A stretch of 64,000 nucleotides of DNA from Cyanidiococcus yangmingshanensis. Lineage: Eukaryota > Rhodophyta > Bangiophyceae > Cyanidiales > Cyanidiaceae. Of the stretch, positions 1-10,442 are shown piece by piece; position 1 is the stretch's first letter; every line of letters begins with the position of its first letter. Both the position numbers and the translations under genes were made by a program. The notes beneath the pieces were generated by a model that worked only from the letters and a program-made list of their open reading frames with translations, was not told where the DNA came from and ran no database searches. Location: contig VWRR01000004.1 in the NCBI GenBank assembly GCA_013995675.1, positions 496,001-560,000 on the forward strand, in the 5' to 3' direction.

Positions 1-481
1 CACAATCAGATTTCTTCTCGCCCGGGGTCAGCTCGCATCCATGGCTGGCTTCAATTCTAGACTTACTCAGATTGAGGTTTCGACGACGAGCCGCATGAGA
101 CCTGAATATAGTCCCAAAAGCGATGTAACCACCGATTTTCGATAAATATTTGTGTCAGCTCGGATCAATCGCGTATCATGCGTTCGAAAAGGCATGAACC
201 GCTCGTCATCGTCGCGAACGCAGGCATGCCACAGCACTCGTTGGCGGCGATCTCGTGCGCCATCCGACCTGCGCGTGTGAACAGCGAGAAATTACGTCCC
301 GCCAACAGGGCAGCCATAGCTCGTGACGTGACGGTGCGCCTCGCCGCCAGCGTCGAGCGTCGCAGTCGATGTGCCAAAACGCGGCTGGCTGAGATTGCGC
401 TGCGCAAAGATTTCGATTGCGCGGAAACCCTGCTTGCGACGTGTGTGTGAACGTCCTGCTGGAACGCTCTAACTCGATCGC
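1..481. other. Upstream region of the H+-pyrophosphatase gene
   Basis: No convincing gene. Short open frames exist on both strands between about 165 and 450, but they overlap each other, are Arg/Ala-rich and match no family I know. An in-frame TAA at 470-472 shows that the pyrophosphatase frame does not begin earlier. The stretch probably holds its promoter and 5' UTR. Confidence 0.5.
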
Positions 482-2736
482 ATGTTTACAGTAAGCGTCA
501 TATTACTCGTCCTCGCTGTGATTGCGTTTGGAACTCTGGTATTCACGTTTCGTTTGTATGAGTACTTGATTGGGTGCCCCGAAGGGCCGATCGCTATGCG
601 CGAGGTTGCGCGTCCAATCCAGGAGGGCGCCTATGGGTTTTTCAAGGTGCAGTATACGACGATAGCAAGTATTGCGTCTATCTTTGCGGTGCTGATTTAC
701 TTTTTTGGGACTGGTGGTGCGGGTGGCTCGGCGCCTGTTTCGCCCCTACTGAATGCTACGGCGTTCTTGCTTGGTGGCACGCTCTCTGCACTCTCCGGTG
801 TCCTCACTATGTACTTGGCGGTGCGTGTCAACGTGCGTGTCGCGGCAGCAGCTGCAAGATCTTACTCTGAAGCTATGAAAGTCTGCTTTCGAGGGGGTCT
901 GTTTGGTGGGCTCTTGATCCTGAGTAACTGCCTTATAGGCTTTATTTTGCTCTACTGGTTCGCAACAATGACGGGAATGGCTGGCGGTGATATAACTCAA
1001 GTTCCCGTTCTGTTTGTTGGTTACGCGTTTGGTGCGTCCTTCGTAGCACTGTTTGCACAGCTTGGAGGAGGTATCTATACGAAAGCTGCAGATGTCGGAG
1101 CGGATATGGTTGGCAAAGTTGACACAGGCATCCCGGAGGATGACCCTCGAAATCCGGCCACAATCGCCGATTTGGTTGGTGACAATGTGGGTGACGCCTC
1201 TGGTCGTTCCTGCGACTTGTTCGAGTCTATATCTGCGGAGCTGGTGGGGGCAAGTATCCTTGGTGGAACGCTGGCACGGACAGCGAACCTCACGCCTTCA
1301 TCTCAAGCAGCATACGTTCTATTCCCACTTTGCGTGCATGCTGTTGGACTCATATGCAGCGCTCTTGGTGGCCTTGCTGTTCACGTGCGCCAAAATGGTG
1401 GCACGGATGAACAACGCTCCCTTCTGCGAGGCGATATTCCATCAGACGACCGTCTTGAGGATCCGATGGCAGTGATGAAACGAGGCTTTTCGCGTCACGA
1501 TGTTTCTGGCGGCAATCTCAATTTGGTTACTCTGTTGGCTGCTTTTGAGAGTGGGAAACGTAGCTCCAAAAGCTTGGTGGCATTATGCGCTCTGCGGAAT
1601 GATCGGACTGGCTGTATCGTATCTATATGTGCTTATCACCGAATACTACACGGATACAAAGTTCCGCCCAGTACGCGAGATTGCGTCTGCATCAGAGTAC
1701 GGTCACGGCACGAACGTTATCCGGATGCTAGCTGTTGGTCTCGAGTCGAGCATGCTGCCTGCGGTGGTGGTTTCAGCTGCTATTCTCGGCGCATATTGGC
1801 TTGGAGCAACCTCAGGTATGCCGGACCGGAACGCTGCCGGGATTTTCGGAACGGCGGTGGCCACCATGGGCATGCTCAGCTCTGCAGGCATTGTCCTGGC
1901 GATGGATGTTTTCGGGCCTGTGGCCGATAACGCTGGAGGTATAGCAGAAATGAGTGGAGCAGACCCGGAGGTTCGTCGAATCACGGATCGGCTCGATGCG
2001 GCGGGTAACAGCACGAAAGCCTTTACGAAAGGTTTCGCAGTTGGTTCAGCAGCGTTGGCGGGGTATTTGTTATTCAGCTCCTTCATGGAAGGAGATGAGT
2101 GCACAGCTGCCCGAGAAAATGCAATTTAGATCGGTTGATCTGGCAACACCAGAAGTTTTCGTGGCTGGACTCCTGGGGGCTGCTGTTGTTTTTCTTTTTT
2201 CGAGTCTGGCGCTGACTGCAGTTGGTCACGCTGCTCAAGGGGTTGTCGCGGAAGTGCGGAGACAGTTCCGTGAACATCCAGGCATCATGGCGGGAACCGA
2301 AAAGCCGGATTACGAGCGTTGTGTTGCCCTTGTTGCGACTGCAGCTCTGCGCCAAATGGTGTTACCGGGCCTGCTGCCAGTGATGGCCCCGATTGTGATT
2401 GGAATGCTTTTCCGTTACATAGGTAATTTGACTGGTCGCCCGCTGCTAGGGCTCGAATGTGCCGCGGGACTTTTGATGGTGGCCACAATTGCTGGAATCC
2501 TAATGGCTTTGTTCATGAACAATGCGGGTGGAGCAGCAGATAACGCGAAGAAGTATATAGAGGACGGGCATTATGGAGGCAAAGGAAGCCAATCACACAA
2601 AGCCAGCGTGACTGGTGACACGGTCGGTGACCCGCTCAAGGACACGGCAGGCCCGAGCCTGCACGTGCTAATCAAAATGCTTTCAACTTTGACGATGGTT
2701 TTCGGACCTGCGTTTGTTGGTCATGTGAATGCGTAG
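482..2736 (+). CDS. K+-independent (type II) proton-translocating pyrophosphatase, two frame breaks
   Basis: Membrane-bound H+-PPase that couples PPi hydrolysis to proton pumping, typically into vacuole, acidocalcisome or Golgi. The substrate-binding segment [19 protein letters not shown] is seen near 1090-1145, followed by DLVGDNVGD. Later come DMFGP-like [12 protein letters not shown], and near the end [10 protein letters not shown] and [15 protein letters not shown], all family hallmarks. The motif [10 protein letters not shown] has Lys and Thr at the positions that mark K+-independent enzymes. The protein would be about 750 aa, normal for the family, with many membrane spans. The start is the first ATG after an in-frame stop. 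The coding frame changes twice: in a T4 run at 1487-1490 and near GG at 2091-2092. Each break is resolved by one surplus base, and homology is continuous across both. This fits assembly error better than decay, since no internal stop or missing block is seen. Confidence 0.93.
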
Positions 2737-3264
2737 GGCTTGGGAAGAAGGTTCGAAGAGGCACGCTCTTCAAATTGAACTAGGCTGTCGATGAATCCGC
2801 AGCGACTTGCTGTTTCGGGAACTTGTTTCTAGAAATTTGTCGTCTGATACTGAACTGGTAAACGAGAGAGATTCAGGATACCATATAGTACTTTTCAAGG
2901 CTATCTGGTGAATAGAAGGAATTGTTTTCGACCACCGATGGTTTATAGTTCGACCAAGAATGTGGTATACCCAGATCCGAAACATTTGTTGAAAGTCTCA
3001 CCATATCGCATGCGTATCCAACTAGTGTTTTCTCCAGCTGCTACTCCAGGACCGCGTCGCACTACTCGCGCAAAAAGCGATGTTTGAAAGGCGGACTTGA
3101 AACAGCACGACCATAGAAGCCAAGCCCAAGATTCGATTAAGCTTTCTCAACGCGCACACTGTGCCCATCTGTTGGTGTGAAAGTTTTAGAGGTAAACGTC
3201 TCGGTTGGTTCCCGCAAATCGGCGCGTTCTACCACAAAACACAGGAGCGTACCTCACAGAGATA
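2737..3264. other. Intergenic region without recognisable gene
   Basis: AT-richer spacer between the pyrophosphatase stop and the 531-bp repeat. Only short open frames are present on either strand, and I see no RNA gene or recognisable motif. Confidence 0.5.
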
Positions 3265-3795
3265 GGCACTAAAGCTTGCACATGAACCGCTCTCTCGTAA
3301 CGAACCGACGCTGCTGCCTCTCGAGTGAGTAACTCCTATGAATGCTGGTCAGTTCTCCCTTCAGAGACGACTGCAGCTCGGATGCCGCTGATGATCCCCT
3401 GGTCGTCCTATCCTCCTCCCACTGGGGCTGCTCTCTCTCTTAGAGATCTTGCTCTCGGATCAGGTCAAGGCCATGCATCCATGGATCTTTTCCCTCATCG
3501 GTTCCGATGGACATTCGATCGATTTGGATCGGTATCCCAGATGCCGAGTCTCGTTCATCGCGCTAACTGGACGCGTCGTACGCGGTGGCCGTGTCTGCGT
3601 TCCGGGAAGAACACCCAGCAACATCGTGCCTCGTACGGATTTCTTGAATGATAGAACCACACGGCGACTATATGCGCATCTAAACGGACAACGTCATCTG
3701 TGAGGACGCAAATTTTTCCTGTATGGTCTTTCCAGGAGTGTTCACAGGGCTTTCAAGAGTCTTCGTGTTTCTGAAAGGCGAATGGCAACCGAGTT
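3265..3795 (+). repeat. 531-bp inverted repeat, left copy
   Basis: This block recurs in reverse complement at 37922-38452 with the same length and, where compared by eye, the same sequence. Boundaries are sharp: homology starts at GGCACTAAAGCTTGCACATG and ends at GGCAACCGAGTT, with unrelated flanks outside. It contains a short open frame on this strand (about 3449-3703, 84 codons, starting with TTG) and another on the opposite strand (3460-3660). Neither matches a family I know. I see no terminal inverted repeats, target-site duplication or polymerase III boxes. It could be a recently duplicated segment, an uncharacterised dispersed repeat or a structured RNA gene. Confidence 0.9.
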
Positions 3796-3976
3796 CATAG
3801 CTAGCCGGAAGTCAGTTTCCCGATCGAGGTGGCGCCTGATATACTGCGGCGCCTGCCGTGCGCAGCGCATGTCGTGGCTGAATTTCGACTCTGCATAGGT
3901 TTCTCCTAAAACACTACAGCATTATGAGCCCAGGATTCTGGTAGAAGGCCCCGGCTAATTGCTTTTTGTCGGTGCG

Positions 3977-5002
3977 ATGTTTCTTGCGTCCCTTTTCGGA
4001 ACAGATAACAAACCTACTTTCTTAGAGCTGGTTTCTCAAGAGCAACTCCTACTTGGCCTTCGCCCAGCTCTAGAGCGTGTACTTGGCCGCCTGGGCGGCG
4101 AGGTTCCTGGAAGAAACTGGTTGCGAACACTGCACCAGCATACAGATGAGGTCTGGCTCTTTCTCTTGATTCTTCTTGAGAGTCGATCTCTACACTCGAA
4201 CGGGGCCACCGTCGCAGAGCAGTTTTATGGACTGAGAAGGGAACCCAAGAGGTCAGACCAAACTCCGCGAGGCCAAGAGATGGTCTTTTCTCGGCGCATC
4301 CCCTTCAATTCTACCTTAGTCTGGGCAGGCGTTCTGGAAGCCGCAGTGTTACCATATTTGCGAGTCAAACTGGACGCCATTTATCGCGACTTGTATATTC
4401 GCCGCCAAACCAATTCGAGAAATGCAGTCGGCGCCTTCTGGAAACGACACTTTTTGCGGCTTTACCCGTCCTTGAGGTCCTTGGATTATTTTTTTACTTT
4501 TATATTTCGCATCATGTATCTCTTCCAACGTAGCGAGTATTACAGTTGGCCGCTCCGATTGCAAAGAACAATTATTGTACGAGACTATACCGCCGCCGGT
4601 TTTCGCTCGAGATTATCATCGGGAAACTGTTTACAGCGGTCCATCGATTATGTGTTTCGTGTCGGCAGATTTTCGTTAATATTCGGGCTGTACCTACTGC
4701 GTTTCATCGATTGGTTTCGCATGAATGCAGAACGTGAACGACGTGAGCAGTTCCGTTCGCAGTCGCTGCCGCCGCCGCCAGCGCCACTGATCCCGCCTCA
4801 TGCACGGAACTTGCTGCCGGGAGGCTGCGCCGTTTGCCACAAACGAGAGTGCGTAGAGCCCTCAGTTTGCTTAGTTAGTGGCTATGTTTTCTGCGATGAA
4901 TGTCTCCGTGGATACATTCGTGTTCACCACTGTTGCCCGCTGACAAGAATGGCAGCTTCCGAAGAAGACGTTCGTCGCCTTTACTTATCCGAAGGGCAAT
5001 AG
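3977..5002 (+). CDS. PEX12: Peroxisome biogenesis factor 12 (PEX12), RING-type
   Basis: Component of the PEX2-PEX10-PEX12 ubiquitin ligase in the peroxisomal membrane, which recycles the import receptor PEX5. The N-terminal Pex2/Pex12 domain is recognisable from KPTFLELVSQEQLLLGLRPA, then EQFYGLRR, with hydrophobic segments around residues 110-240. A Pro-rich linker (PPPPAPLIPP) leads to a C-terminal RING: C-x2-C, then YVFCDECLRGYI and CCPLTRMAASEEDVRRLY. As in other PEX12 proteins the RING has fewer metal ligands than a classical one. The length of about 341 aa is typical. The open frame runs slightly upstream from a TTG; I chose the first ATG. It shows that this alga has peroxisomes with the standard export machinery. 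Confidence 0.9.
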   Translation: MFLASLFGTDNKPTFLELVSQEQLLLGLRPALERVLGRLGGEVPGRNWLRTLHQHTDEVWLFLLILLESRSLHSNGATVAEQFYGLRREPKRSDQTPRGQEMVFSRRIPFNSTLVWAGVLEAAVLPYLRVKLDAIYRDLYIRRQTNSRNAVGAFWKRHFLRLYPSLRSLDYFFTFIFRIMYLFQRSEYYSWPLRLQRTIIVRDYTAAGFRSRLSSGNCLQRSIDYVFRVGRFSLIFGLYLLRFIDWFRMNAERERREQFRSQSLPPPPAPLIPPHARNLLPGGCAVCHKRECVEPSVCLVSGYVFCDECLRGYIRVHHCCPLTRMAASEEDVRRLYLSEGQ

Positions 5003-5295
5003 TCCTTCATCATAGAGGCATTGGCATCTAGAATTTTTTCGCTTAGACGCGTCCAAATCTGAGTATGTAGCGTTATGACACGCGCCCAAGTACAGTGTGT
5101 TCTGATGCTCGAGCTGCAGTGTGAAGAATCCTTTTTTAGAGCTTGATTCGACTGAGTCTTCGAGCGGCCCATTTCAGATGAAATTCCCATATCCACGAAA
5201 TACGTTGTATCTTGCGAGTCTTGACTGGATGGTTTGGAACTGTCAAAACAAAGTCAAAGTTTCGACATTTTCGAATACATCTGTCGCAGGGTACA

Positions 5296-5790
5296 CTATT
5301 CTCGTGCTCCGCGGTTCGCAATATAATTTTTTGTTCGTTCTTGAAGAACTCTAAGGAGCGCCCGCGGCTGACCTAGACTCTCGTCGTGAACGCCGGAGCT
5401 ACCTGGTTTGTCGGTTCCCAAAGCGTCGTTCTCAACGAGGCCGAGAGTTCTGTCTAACTCGAATGAAGGAAGATTTGCCCGCTTTCTTGCTCGTTCCATA
5501 CTTTCCTTGGAAAGATCGAGCCGCCTTTGTAATACAGATTCAATGTTAGTCTCATCTAGTTTGGAAGGCCAATAGAAACCTTCCTTCGGGCCTGCGAAGA
5601 CAGGTTCAAGATAACGCTCTTCCTTTGGTTCAAGCCTCATTTTGTGTAGCTTGAAGCGAAATGCACCGCCTTCGTAAACAACCCAATCAACGAACCTGTA
5701 AAAAAGGGCTGCGCCCACACCTCCATAGACGAAATATAAAAGTGGTTCCTTCCAGTTCTCTAGCGACAGAAAAGCCAACCGCCCTCGCAT
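5296..5790 (-). CDS. Unknown 164-aa protein with one N-terminal membrane segment
   Basis: I do not recognise a family. The reading frame opens with ATG, and residues about 14-35 (EPLLYFVYGGVGAALFYRFV) form one hydrophobic segment. A long, charged, Arg/Lys/Glu-rich hydrophilic part follows, including QRRLDLSKESMERARKR, which may form a helix. A short basic N-terminus plus one span would fit an inner-membrane protein of mitochondria or plastid, but that is inference. It lies 293 bp from the PEX12 stop and is convergent with it. No competing open frame of similar quality covers it. Confidence 0.5.
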   Translation of the reverse strand: MRGRLAFLSLENWKEPLLYFVYGGVGAALFYRFVDWVVYEGGAFRFKLHKMRLEPKEERYLEPVFAGPKEGFYWPSKLDETNIESVLQRRLDLSKESMERARKRANLPSFELDRTLGLVENDALGTDKPGSSGVHDESLGQPRALLRVLQERTKNYIANRGARE

Positions 5791-6905
5791 CCTGGAAACG
5801 GTTGCTTCCTCGTTGCAGTCTCAGTAAAGAGAGCAAGAATAGCTGCCCAGGTCACGTTTCAGATACCGCGAGCTAGGAACATACTCCCAAACCTTTGTTT
5901 GCTCCTCGTTTTCAACGAACCAGTGCAGCAATATAGACTTGGTCGTGCTGCCGGGCACGCTGCGACGTCGTGGTCCTGTTCTGAGCCGCCGCAGTTTCCA
6001 AGATTTCGCGCAGCGCCCGGAAAGGCGAGAAAGCTGAACGTTTCAATCATGAACGATAGTTCGCGCATTCAATGTCTATATCGTCGGCGATACTGTGGCC
6101 CTCTCATTTCCAGCTTTATGAATGGAAATCATGCTTTTCAGAGCTGCAGTATGGTGTTTCGGTCCTTGTGGGAACGTAATAGTTCCACGAACTTGGAGAT
6201 GATAGGAAGCGTTCGAAGATTTCGCTCTCAGGGAGATCATTGTGACCACGTCGCTACCAAGTGCGATTTCCCCAGAGCTTGTATGCTCTTGTTCAGGATC
6301 TCGTTGTAGTTTTGAGCTTCTTGAGATGTCTAGCGGGGGAGAAATCGGGACAATCTAACTTTTTAACTTGAACCCTCAGTGCACGATGAATACTAGTCTA
6401 TACAGAAAAGCTACGCCTCGTGAGATGAATTGTGCTTCATTCAATTCCGGAGAACGATTCCTTCATTTCGGTCTATTTGAAAATCGAGTTTTATCGATAG
6501 AGAGGACTAATTCCTGGTAAATGCTTTTACTTACTCAAAGCGGATCGTCAAAGCCGAGGGTGCTTTTAGAAGAGCATGTTCGTATCGTCCGCCATTCATT
6601 TCACAGGGTTTTATCGATCAGTGGAGGCCGTGGAACGCACTACTCCCAATAAAAATGCAGTTTGAGCGTAAAGCTGGAGCACTCAGGCGCCATGAACGTT
6701 CTGCTTCTCCCAGATGTGTCCACTGTACGGCCATTCGATCTTAAATACTTCGCGTGAATTCGTGATACGCGTATGAGATAGACACCTCTCGAACCGATCA
6801 AGATTGCGAGACTCATGAATACACAACCCAGGGGATGCTGCCGCGCTGCCGTCCCCGTAGACGATAAGAATTTGCTCACTGCTTTGATAGCCTGGTTAGA
6901 TGCAT
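5791..6905. other. 1.1-kb intergenic region
   Basis: Holds only weak open frames, the longest about 136 codons on the plus strand at 5899-6309, with no recognisable motif and a composition unlike the neighbouring proteins. No snRNA or tRNA signature was found. The last part, 6310-6640, is clearly AT-richer. Confidence 0.4.
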
Positions 6906-7421
6906 TTAGACGTTCAAAATTACCAACCGAGCAGAACCCTCAGCCGCTCGCTTATGGTAGATACCGATATACGGCATCACCATGTAATGAAGTCGAAGCG
7001 TAACAGAGACTCCACGCAGTGTTTCGCCTGGAAAAGCGCGCAGCGGGTACTTTGCTCTCTGATTCGATAAGTTGATCACGGCGTCACGCTCCGAACCAAC
7101 AACATAATCCCAGAGAACTGCACAGCTCGACGCGTTTCCAGCTTCTGCCGTAACGTAAACATAAACCTGTCTTGTAGTGCCACTCAAAATAGGTCGAAGA
7201 TCCGCCTGCAAATCAAAGGACAGGAACGCGGTCTCTGGAGCGTATGCCGTGGCGGTTTGCAAACGTAGTAAATGTCCTTCGATTGCCTTGAGTGCGATCT
7301 CGGGCTTACGTCTGACGAGAAAGGAGCTAAGAGCCACCTGAACGGCGAGAACCACACAAAACCAAAACAAACATGTTGCAAAATAAGAGCTCAAGCGCTG
7401 TTTCCAGCTGGCTGCCACCAT
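6906..7421 (-). CDS. SPCS3: Signal peptidase complex subunit 3 (SPC22/23)
   Basis: Accessory subunit of the ER signal peptidase, a type II membrane protein with its bulk in the ER lumen. The 171-aa length matches the family (about 165-185). One membrane span lies at residues 14-35 (FATCLFWFCVVLAVQVALSS). The lumenal domain carries family-specific features in order: FLSFDLQADLRPILSGTTRQ, VYVYVTAEAG, a WDYVV segment equivalent to the usual LWDKIV, LSNQRAKYPL, and near the end VTLRLHYMVMPYIGI, the counterpart of VTLxWNVxPxxG. The order and spacing agree with SPC3 throughout. It starts with ATG. The gene is divergently oriented to the DUF924 gene downstream in coordinates. Confidence 0.87.
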   Translation of the reverse strand: MVAASWKQRLSSYFATCLFWFCVVLAVQVALSSFLVRRKPEIALKAIEGHLLRLQTATAYAPETAFLSFDLQADLRPILSGTTRQVYVYVTAEAGNASSCAVLWDYVVGSERDAVINLSNQRAKYPLRAFPGETLRGVSVTLRLHYMVMPYIGIYHKRAAEGSARLVILNV

Positions 7422-7797
7422 TCGTACAATAGCGCGAGCGTTTGACTCTGCGTACAGGAAACGGATCGCTCGACCAGCTCGAGAGTTTCGTGAAAGCCAC
7501 TAAAACAGAAAAGCTTGTCCTAAAGAGTTACCCAAGAAACTGCTTGCGAACACCAACGTCCATTCATTGCTGAACCCAAAGGCAAACTCTCATCTCATGA
7601 AAACCGATGGCTGCGTCCGCTGAATTGTCATGCGTGGAGAAGCACAAAGTGCCTGCTTTGATCGGAAACATACGTAATTCTAGTGGGAGTTATAGAGCGT
7701 TGTTTTGGTGAGTTTGAAAAAGCGCTGGTGGACGATTTTTCTTTGGGCACCTCCAGAACACGCAATTTTCCAATACCATAGTGGCCGGTGTGTGAAA
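7422..7797. other. Divergent spacer between SPC3 and DUF924 genes
   Basis: The two flanking genes are transcribed away from each other, so this 376-bp stretch should hold both promoters. I see no additional gene in it. The DUF924 frame is open from a TTG at 7705, but its first ATG is at 7798. Confidence 0.5.
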
Positions 7798-8637
7798 ATG
7801 CGAAAGCTTACCTCCCCAGAAGACGTTTTCAGGTTCTGGTTTGAGCTGGAGCCCTCCCAGGAAAAACGTCGCGAGAAGCTCTCTTCACTGAGGTATTTTG
7901 GGGAGCGTGCCCCCCAGTGGTTTTTCTCTAAAGATAAGGAATTTGAGCGAGTGCAAATCGATAATGTTGAACTCGTTCACCGAGCGGGTAGGGGAGAGCT
8001 CCACGGCGACTCGTGGGATCAGCCTCTGGGACTTTTAGCCCGTATCATATTGACCGATCAGTTCCCGCGTTGTATCTGGAGGGGGCGTGCTGAGGCCTTC
8101 AGCTATGACAAGGTTGCCCGCGGCATCAGCCGTCTCATTATCGAGAGAGGCTGGGACAAGAGCCAGTTTTTCTACGTGGAGCGCACGTTCATCTACTTGC
8201 CTTTGATGCACAGCGAGGATCTAGCAGACCAGCTGGACAGCGTTCGTCTTGTGCGGGCCGCCGCCGATGATACTTCCTGGTGGACGCGATGGAGGCATTC
8301 ACATAGCACAAGTTTGAAAATGGCAGAGGATCATCTGAGAGTTATTCAGCGGTTCGGTCGTTTTCCCTACCGCAACCAAGCTCTAGGTCGCGAATCGACC
8401 CCGGAGGAGATCGAATGGATGAACTCAGAAGACTTACCTGTGTACGCCAAGAGCCAGACTCCTGCATCAAATCAAGGTGATAACGAAAAGCTTCAACGCA
8501 GAGGGAATACTGTTGAACTCGCGAGTCGTCCACGGCGCCTCCCTGCTTCAAGTTGGCAATGGAGTGTATTAGCGATTGCGACCGCTGCATCTGCAGCGAT
8601 CGGATATCGCCTGTACCGCACTCGGCATGCTTCTTGA
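7798..8637 (+). CDS. DUF924 family protein with C-terminal membrane anchor
   Basis: DUF924 is an all-helical, TPR-like family common in proteobacteria, cyanobacteria and algae; its biochemical role is unknown. Family features seen in order: FRFWFELEPSQ at the start, then APQWFFSKDKEFERV, the invariant-type stretch LGLLARIILTDQFPRCIWRG, FVYLPLMHSED-like FIYLPLMHSEDL, and HLRVIQRFGRFPYRNQALGRESTPEEIEW. After the domain comes a variable linker of about 40 residues and a hydrophobic C-terminal segment (SVLAIATAASAAIGYRLY) followed by Arg residues, which looks like a tail anchor. The anchor is not typical of bacterial members. The ATG at 7798 places the domain at the very N-terminus as usual. Confidence 0.85.
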   Translation: MRKLTSPEDVFRFWFELEPSQEKRREKLSSLRYFGERAPQWFFSKDKEFERVQIDNVELVHRAGRGELHGDSWDQPLGLLARIILTDQFPRCIWRGRAEAFSYDKVARGISRLIIERGWDKSQFFYVERTFIYLPLMHSEDLADQLDSVRLVRAAADDTSWWTRWRHSHSTSLKMAEDHLRVIQRFGRFPYRNQALGRESTPEEIEWMNSEDLPVYAKSQTPASNQGDNEKLQRRGNTVELASRPRRLPASSWQWSVLAIATAASAAIGYRLYRTRHAS

Positions 8638-9209
8638 GCCACCATCATGAAAGAGCAGTTTTGTCTTGTTCTGTGGCAGGCGTCTGCGTGTAGGGTGAGG
8701 GGTTTCATGGTCTGCTTTTGCTTTCACTCGCACACACGAAAGTTTAAAAATAATACATGCAGGTTGCAATTGTAGTAACACAGGTCAAAGGAAATTTTCG
8801 CTCTTTATGCCAGTTTCGTGCACTCGAATATCGATTCAAGCAGAGATTCTGGGAGAAAAGTTTGTCGATAACGACATTCTTGCTTGTAGAAAATCGATTT
8901 CGTGTCTATATAATAATGCATATCCCCAATCGCGTAAATTCATGAAACAAGGTGATTCCTGCCACGATCCATTTTTCCATCTTCACGTTTGGGAACAGGA
9001 CGTGTATATTTCCTTGCTTCCTGATACATATCTGTTTTGAATGGAGTCCTGGCCAAAATAGTCTAAGAGCATTGGCTGAGCCAGTCGAGTTCGATGGCCG
9101 CTGTGACCGCGATCGGTCGTGACAGTGTCGACGCAGCGCGGGACTCGATTTGGCGGGAACCAAATCCCATCCCGAACAAGCATTTGACTTTCGCATTCGT
9201 CCGAAAAGA
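8638..9209. other. AT-rich spacer upstream of ftsZ
   Basis: No recognisable gene. The part 8745-9050 is AT-rich with several short overlapping open frames. It probably contains the terminator region of the DUF924 gene and the ftsZ promoter. The ftsZ frame is open from a TTG at 9150, before its first ATG. Confidence 0.45.
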
Positions 9210-10442
9210 ATGCTCGGTTTTTCGTTTGTATCGCCACTTAAACCAAGCCCGGAACTGGTGCGGAAGCTCGCATGCGACAAACTGGAAGCGCGTCGACGCA
9301 TCAGCGTGCGAAAGCATAGTTTTTGCTTGTTGGACGCTCGTGGAGAAAGTTTGGAACCTCGACAGACACCGCAGTCGCTGCTCTCCCAGAGAGCTTTGCG
9401 AACTGGTCCAACAGAGCGTTCGGCAACCCTTAGTACTGAGTATCACCAGAGATCAGTAGATACCGATGCTCCACCCTGTGTCGTACGAGTTTTCGGCGTA
9501 GGTGGCGGCGGCTGCAACGCTATCTCGCGCATGCTGGAGGACGGTGAGTTCACCGGAGTTCGCTTCGCTATCGCGAACACCGACCATCAAGCACTGATCG
9601 AATTTACGAAAAAGTATGCTTTGCAAACAAGTAACGGCGTTTTGGAGACAGTCGTGCCTCTTGGCGAGAGCATCTGCCGCGGTCTCGGTGCTGGTGGGAA
9701 TCCGGAGATCGGATGTGCAGCCGCGGAGGAGTCGCATGATCGCATCGCTCAAGCAATCGGGGTTGGTACTGATCTTCTCTTCATTACGGCGGGTATGGGT
9801 GGTGGCACTGGCACGGGTGCGGCGCCGGTCGTCGCCAGCATCGCAAAGAGTCTTGGCGCGCTCACTGTAGGGGTAGTGACCAAACCTTTCTCCTTTGAAG
9901 GCAGACATCGAATGCAGCAGGCTCTTGATGGAGTCGCTGCTCTCAGAGAGAATGTCGATACACTGATTGTGGTAAGCAACGATCGGCTGATGCATGTAGT
10001 TCCAAAGAATATGCCTCTGAAGCGCGCTTTTCGAGTGGCAGACGACGTTTTGAAAAATGGCGTTCGAGGAATCTCAGAACTAATTACTCGACCTGGTCTC
10101 ATCAACGTGGATTTTGCTGACGTGCGCTCGGTTATGGCTGAAAAAGGCTATGCACTTCTCGGGCTGGGTACAGGCAGTGGTGAACGCCGAGCCAGGGAAG
10201 CAGCGCTTGCGGCGGTGTCGTCTCCTCTTCTGGACTTTCCGCTTAATAGTGCGAAAGGCGCCGTCTTCAATATCTGCGGTGGACCAGATATGACCCTCAG
10301 TGAGGTCAATCAGTGTGCTGAAGTGATCTTTCAACATCTCGATCCAGATGCGAGCATTATCTTTGGCGCGACGGTAGACGCCACCCTGGGACCTCGGGCG
10401 GATATCTCCGTGACGGTGGTGGCCACGGGCTTTGCCTCCTAA
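9210..10442 (+). CDS. ftsZ: Plastid division protein FtsZ, cyanobacterial type, without C-terminal peptide
   Basis: Tubulin-like GTPase forming the plastid division ring. Residues about 1-90 after the ATG are Ser/Arg/Lys-rich and look like a transit peptide. The GTPase core follows: VFGVGGGGCNAISRM (nucleotide base), NTDHQAL, the tubulin signature ITAGMGGGTGTGAAP, and FADVRSVM in the T7-loop region with the catalytic Asp of NVDFAD. The stretches GNPEIG, VVTKPFSFEG and AKGAVFNICGG resemble cyanobacterial and plastid FtsZ rather than alphaproteobacterial, mitochondrial FtsZ. The protein ends at VVATGFAS, directly after the core, so the linker and the conserved C-terminal peptide that binds membrane anchors are absent, as in plant FtsZ1. 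A second, tail-bearing FtsZ would be expected elsewhere. Confidence 0.93.
   Translation: MLGFSFVSPLKPSPELVRKLACDKLEARRRISVRKHSFCLLDARGESLEPRQTPQSLLSQRALRTGPTERSATLSTEYHQRSVDTDAPPCVVRVFGVGGGGCNAISRMLEDGEFTGVRFAIANTDHQALIEFTKKYALQTSNGVLETVVPLGESICRGLGAGGNPEIGCAAAEESHDRIAQAIGVGTDLLFITAGMGGGTGTGAAPVVASIAKSLGALTVGVVTKPFSFEGRHRMQQALDGVAALRENVDTLIVVSNDRLMHVVPKNMPLKRAFRVADDVLKNGVRGISELITRPGLINVDFADVRSVMAEKGYALLGLGTGSGERRAREAALAAVSSPLLDFPLNSAKGAVFNICGGPDMTLSEVNQCAEVIFQHLDPDASIIFGATVDATLGPRADISVTVVATGFAS

Noticed and set aside
482-2736. H+-PPase as a pseudogene
   Set aside because: Apart from two one-base frame changes all functional motifs are intact and no internal stop occurs in the coding frame segments, so decay is not the simplest reading.
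3265-3795. Mobile element or 5S/other rRNA in the 531-bp repeat
   Set aside because: No terminal inverted repeats, target duplications, transposase or recognisable rRNA segments were found. It is kept as an unclassified repeat.
5899-6309. 136-codon plus-strand open frame
   Set aside because: Mixed composition with many Cys and Arg, no motif, and overlapping minus-strand frames. Likely chance.
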